From: an uncultured Lachnospiraceae bacterium
GTDB lineage: Bacteria > Bacillota_A > Clostridia > Lachnospirales > Lachnospiraceae
DNA: 6,337 bases
Direction: 5' to 3'
NCBI GenBank assembly: GCA_946630765.1
Contig: CAMOZF010000111.1
Coordinates: forward strand, 1-6,337
Within the stretch, counting starts at the first letter, position 1; each line of letters starts with the position of its first letter. The notes under the pieces are model-generated. The model searched no databases. It saw nothing but the letters and a program-made list of their open reading frames with translations, and was not told where the DNA came from. Positions 5,787 through 6,337 of this stretch are shown piece by piece. The translations under genes were made by a program, and so were the position numbers.

Positions 5787-6337
5787 TTACTCAGTGATCG
5801 CAAAGCAGCGCACCGGTAGGCCCGTTGCGCCTTCAAATCTCGGCCACAGGGCTACAAGAATTGCGCCGGCCGGCGCCACCTGATCGAGGTTCTGAAGCAC
5901 CTCCACCTGCAGCTTGCCCTTCGCAAGCACATAGCGCTCGCAGGCCAGGTCCTCCGCCGCTGCCGCCTCCTTCGAGGCGTCGGTATCGAGCGTTTCATGG
6001 CCGTTTGCCGCTGCATTTCTGGTCTCGTAAATGTATTTCAGCGCGGGAAGCGGCCAGCCCGGGAAATTCTCGGAGCCGTCCTCCGCAATGCCGGAGAGCG
6101 CATCCATGTCCGGCCAGTTTTTCGACCAGTCCGTCCGAAGCGCGACAAAAGCGCCGTCCGGGATCGGTCCGTACTTCTCTTCCCAGGCGATAATGTCCTC
6201 CGGCTGCACGGAATAATGCACATTCTCCCTGACCTTATCCGTGATATCAATCACGCAGAGCGGGAACACCGCGTCCTTCACACCGTAGCTTTCGGAAAGC
6301 GGCGCGTTTTTGATGAAATGTCCCGGAAAATCAATGT
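5787..6337 (-). CDS. Cyclase-family metal hydrolase (kynurenine-formamidase-like), 5' end outside the window
   Basis: The last 182 residues of a putative cyclase-family (PF04199-type) hydrolase. Relatives cleave amide or lactam bonds (kynurenine formamidase, isatin hydrolase) with a divalent metal. The visible part begins inside the family's metal motif H-x-G-T-H-x-D-x-P-x-H-F, seen here as IDFPGHF; the preceding, split codon ends in AC, consistent with the expected His. Further family marks are LRTDWSKNWPD, then a FPGWPLPAL...NGHETLDTD segment and the C-terminal WPRFEGATGLPVRCFAI, which corresponds to the usual P-x-K-x-x-G-G-x-G-x-P-x-R ending. The frame stays open to the edge, so a GTG at 6281 is not the start. 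It lies upstream of the Fe-S membrane protein gene, probably in one operon. The substrate cannot be told. Confidence 0.88.
   Translation of the reverse strand, partial: IDFPGHFIKNAPLSESYGVKDAVFPLCVIDITDKVRENVHYSVQPEDIIAWEEKYGPIPDGAFVALRTDWSKNWPDMDALSGIAEDGSENFPGWPLPALKYIYETRNAAANGHETLDTDASKEAAAAEDLACERYVLAKGKLQVEVLQNLDQVAPAGAILVALWPRFEGATGLPVRCFAITE

Noticed and set aside
4934..5797. 287-codon plus-strand frame opposite the Fe-S gene
   Set aside because: The opposite strand has unmistakable ferredoxin motifs and membrane helices; this frame is His/Asp/Arg-rich with no domain.

Overview
The window (6,337 bp, roughly half G+C) looks like a chromosomal segment of an anaerobic Firmicute, most plausibly a gut-type Clostridia/Lachnospiraceae relative. 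The reasons are strong AGGAGG-type ribosome binding sites, sigma-A-like promoters, a YicI-type GH31 alpha-xylosidase, a membrane polyferredoxin of the NapH/CcoG-like kind and a cluster of lysine-rich orphan proteins. The taxon is an inference. All supported genes lie on the minus strand, so transcription runs from right to left.

From right to left: (1) 6337-5787 is the 3' part of a cyclase-family (kynurenine-formamidase-like) metal hydrolase. It is followed after 17-19 nt by (2) 5767-4949, a membrane protein with two [4Fe-4S] ferredoxin motifs; the two look like one operon. (3) An AT-rich spacer and a promoter precede a 52-codon gene at 4802-4644. Its product resembles the N-terminus of (4) the next gene, 4458-2425, a soluble 677-residue protein of unknown function. 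(5) A short MPKK-starting gene follows at 2403-2246; it is open only if a frame change occurs at an A7 run. (6) A 249-bp element with terminal inverted repeats and strong internal hairpins sits at 2234-1986. (7) A 221-residue MPKK protein is encoded at 1966-1301. (8) Behind its own promoter lies a GH31 alpha-xylosidase at 1222-1, truncated by the window edge just before its catalytic aspartate.

The unusual part is 4875-1301. Two full-length proteins and one small one share an MPKK start and a C-terminal L-K-x-x-G-F-D-P-A-x-L-R-K type motif. A fourth small gene shares the N-terminal D-x-D-K-x-W-Y-x-L-N motif with the largest protein. Both small genes carry an A7 run at which the same -1 shift restores a sensible protein. 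The two genes beginning with the W-Y-x-L-N module have matching promoters with an 11-bp-period direct repeat. The whole looks like a fast-evolving, modular orphan family with shared control. No function can be assigned from sequence alone.

No tRNA, rRNA, CRISPR array, transposase or confident intrinsic terminator was seen.
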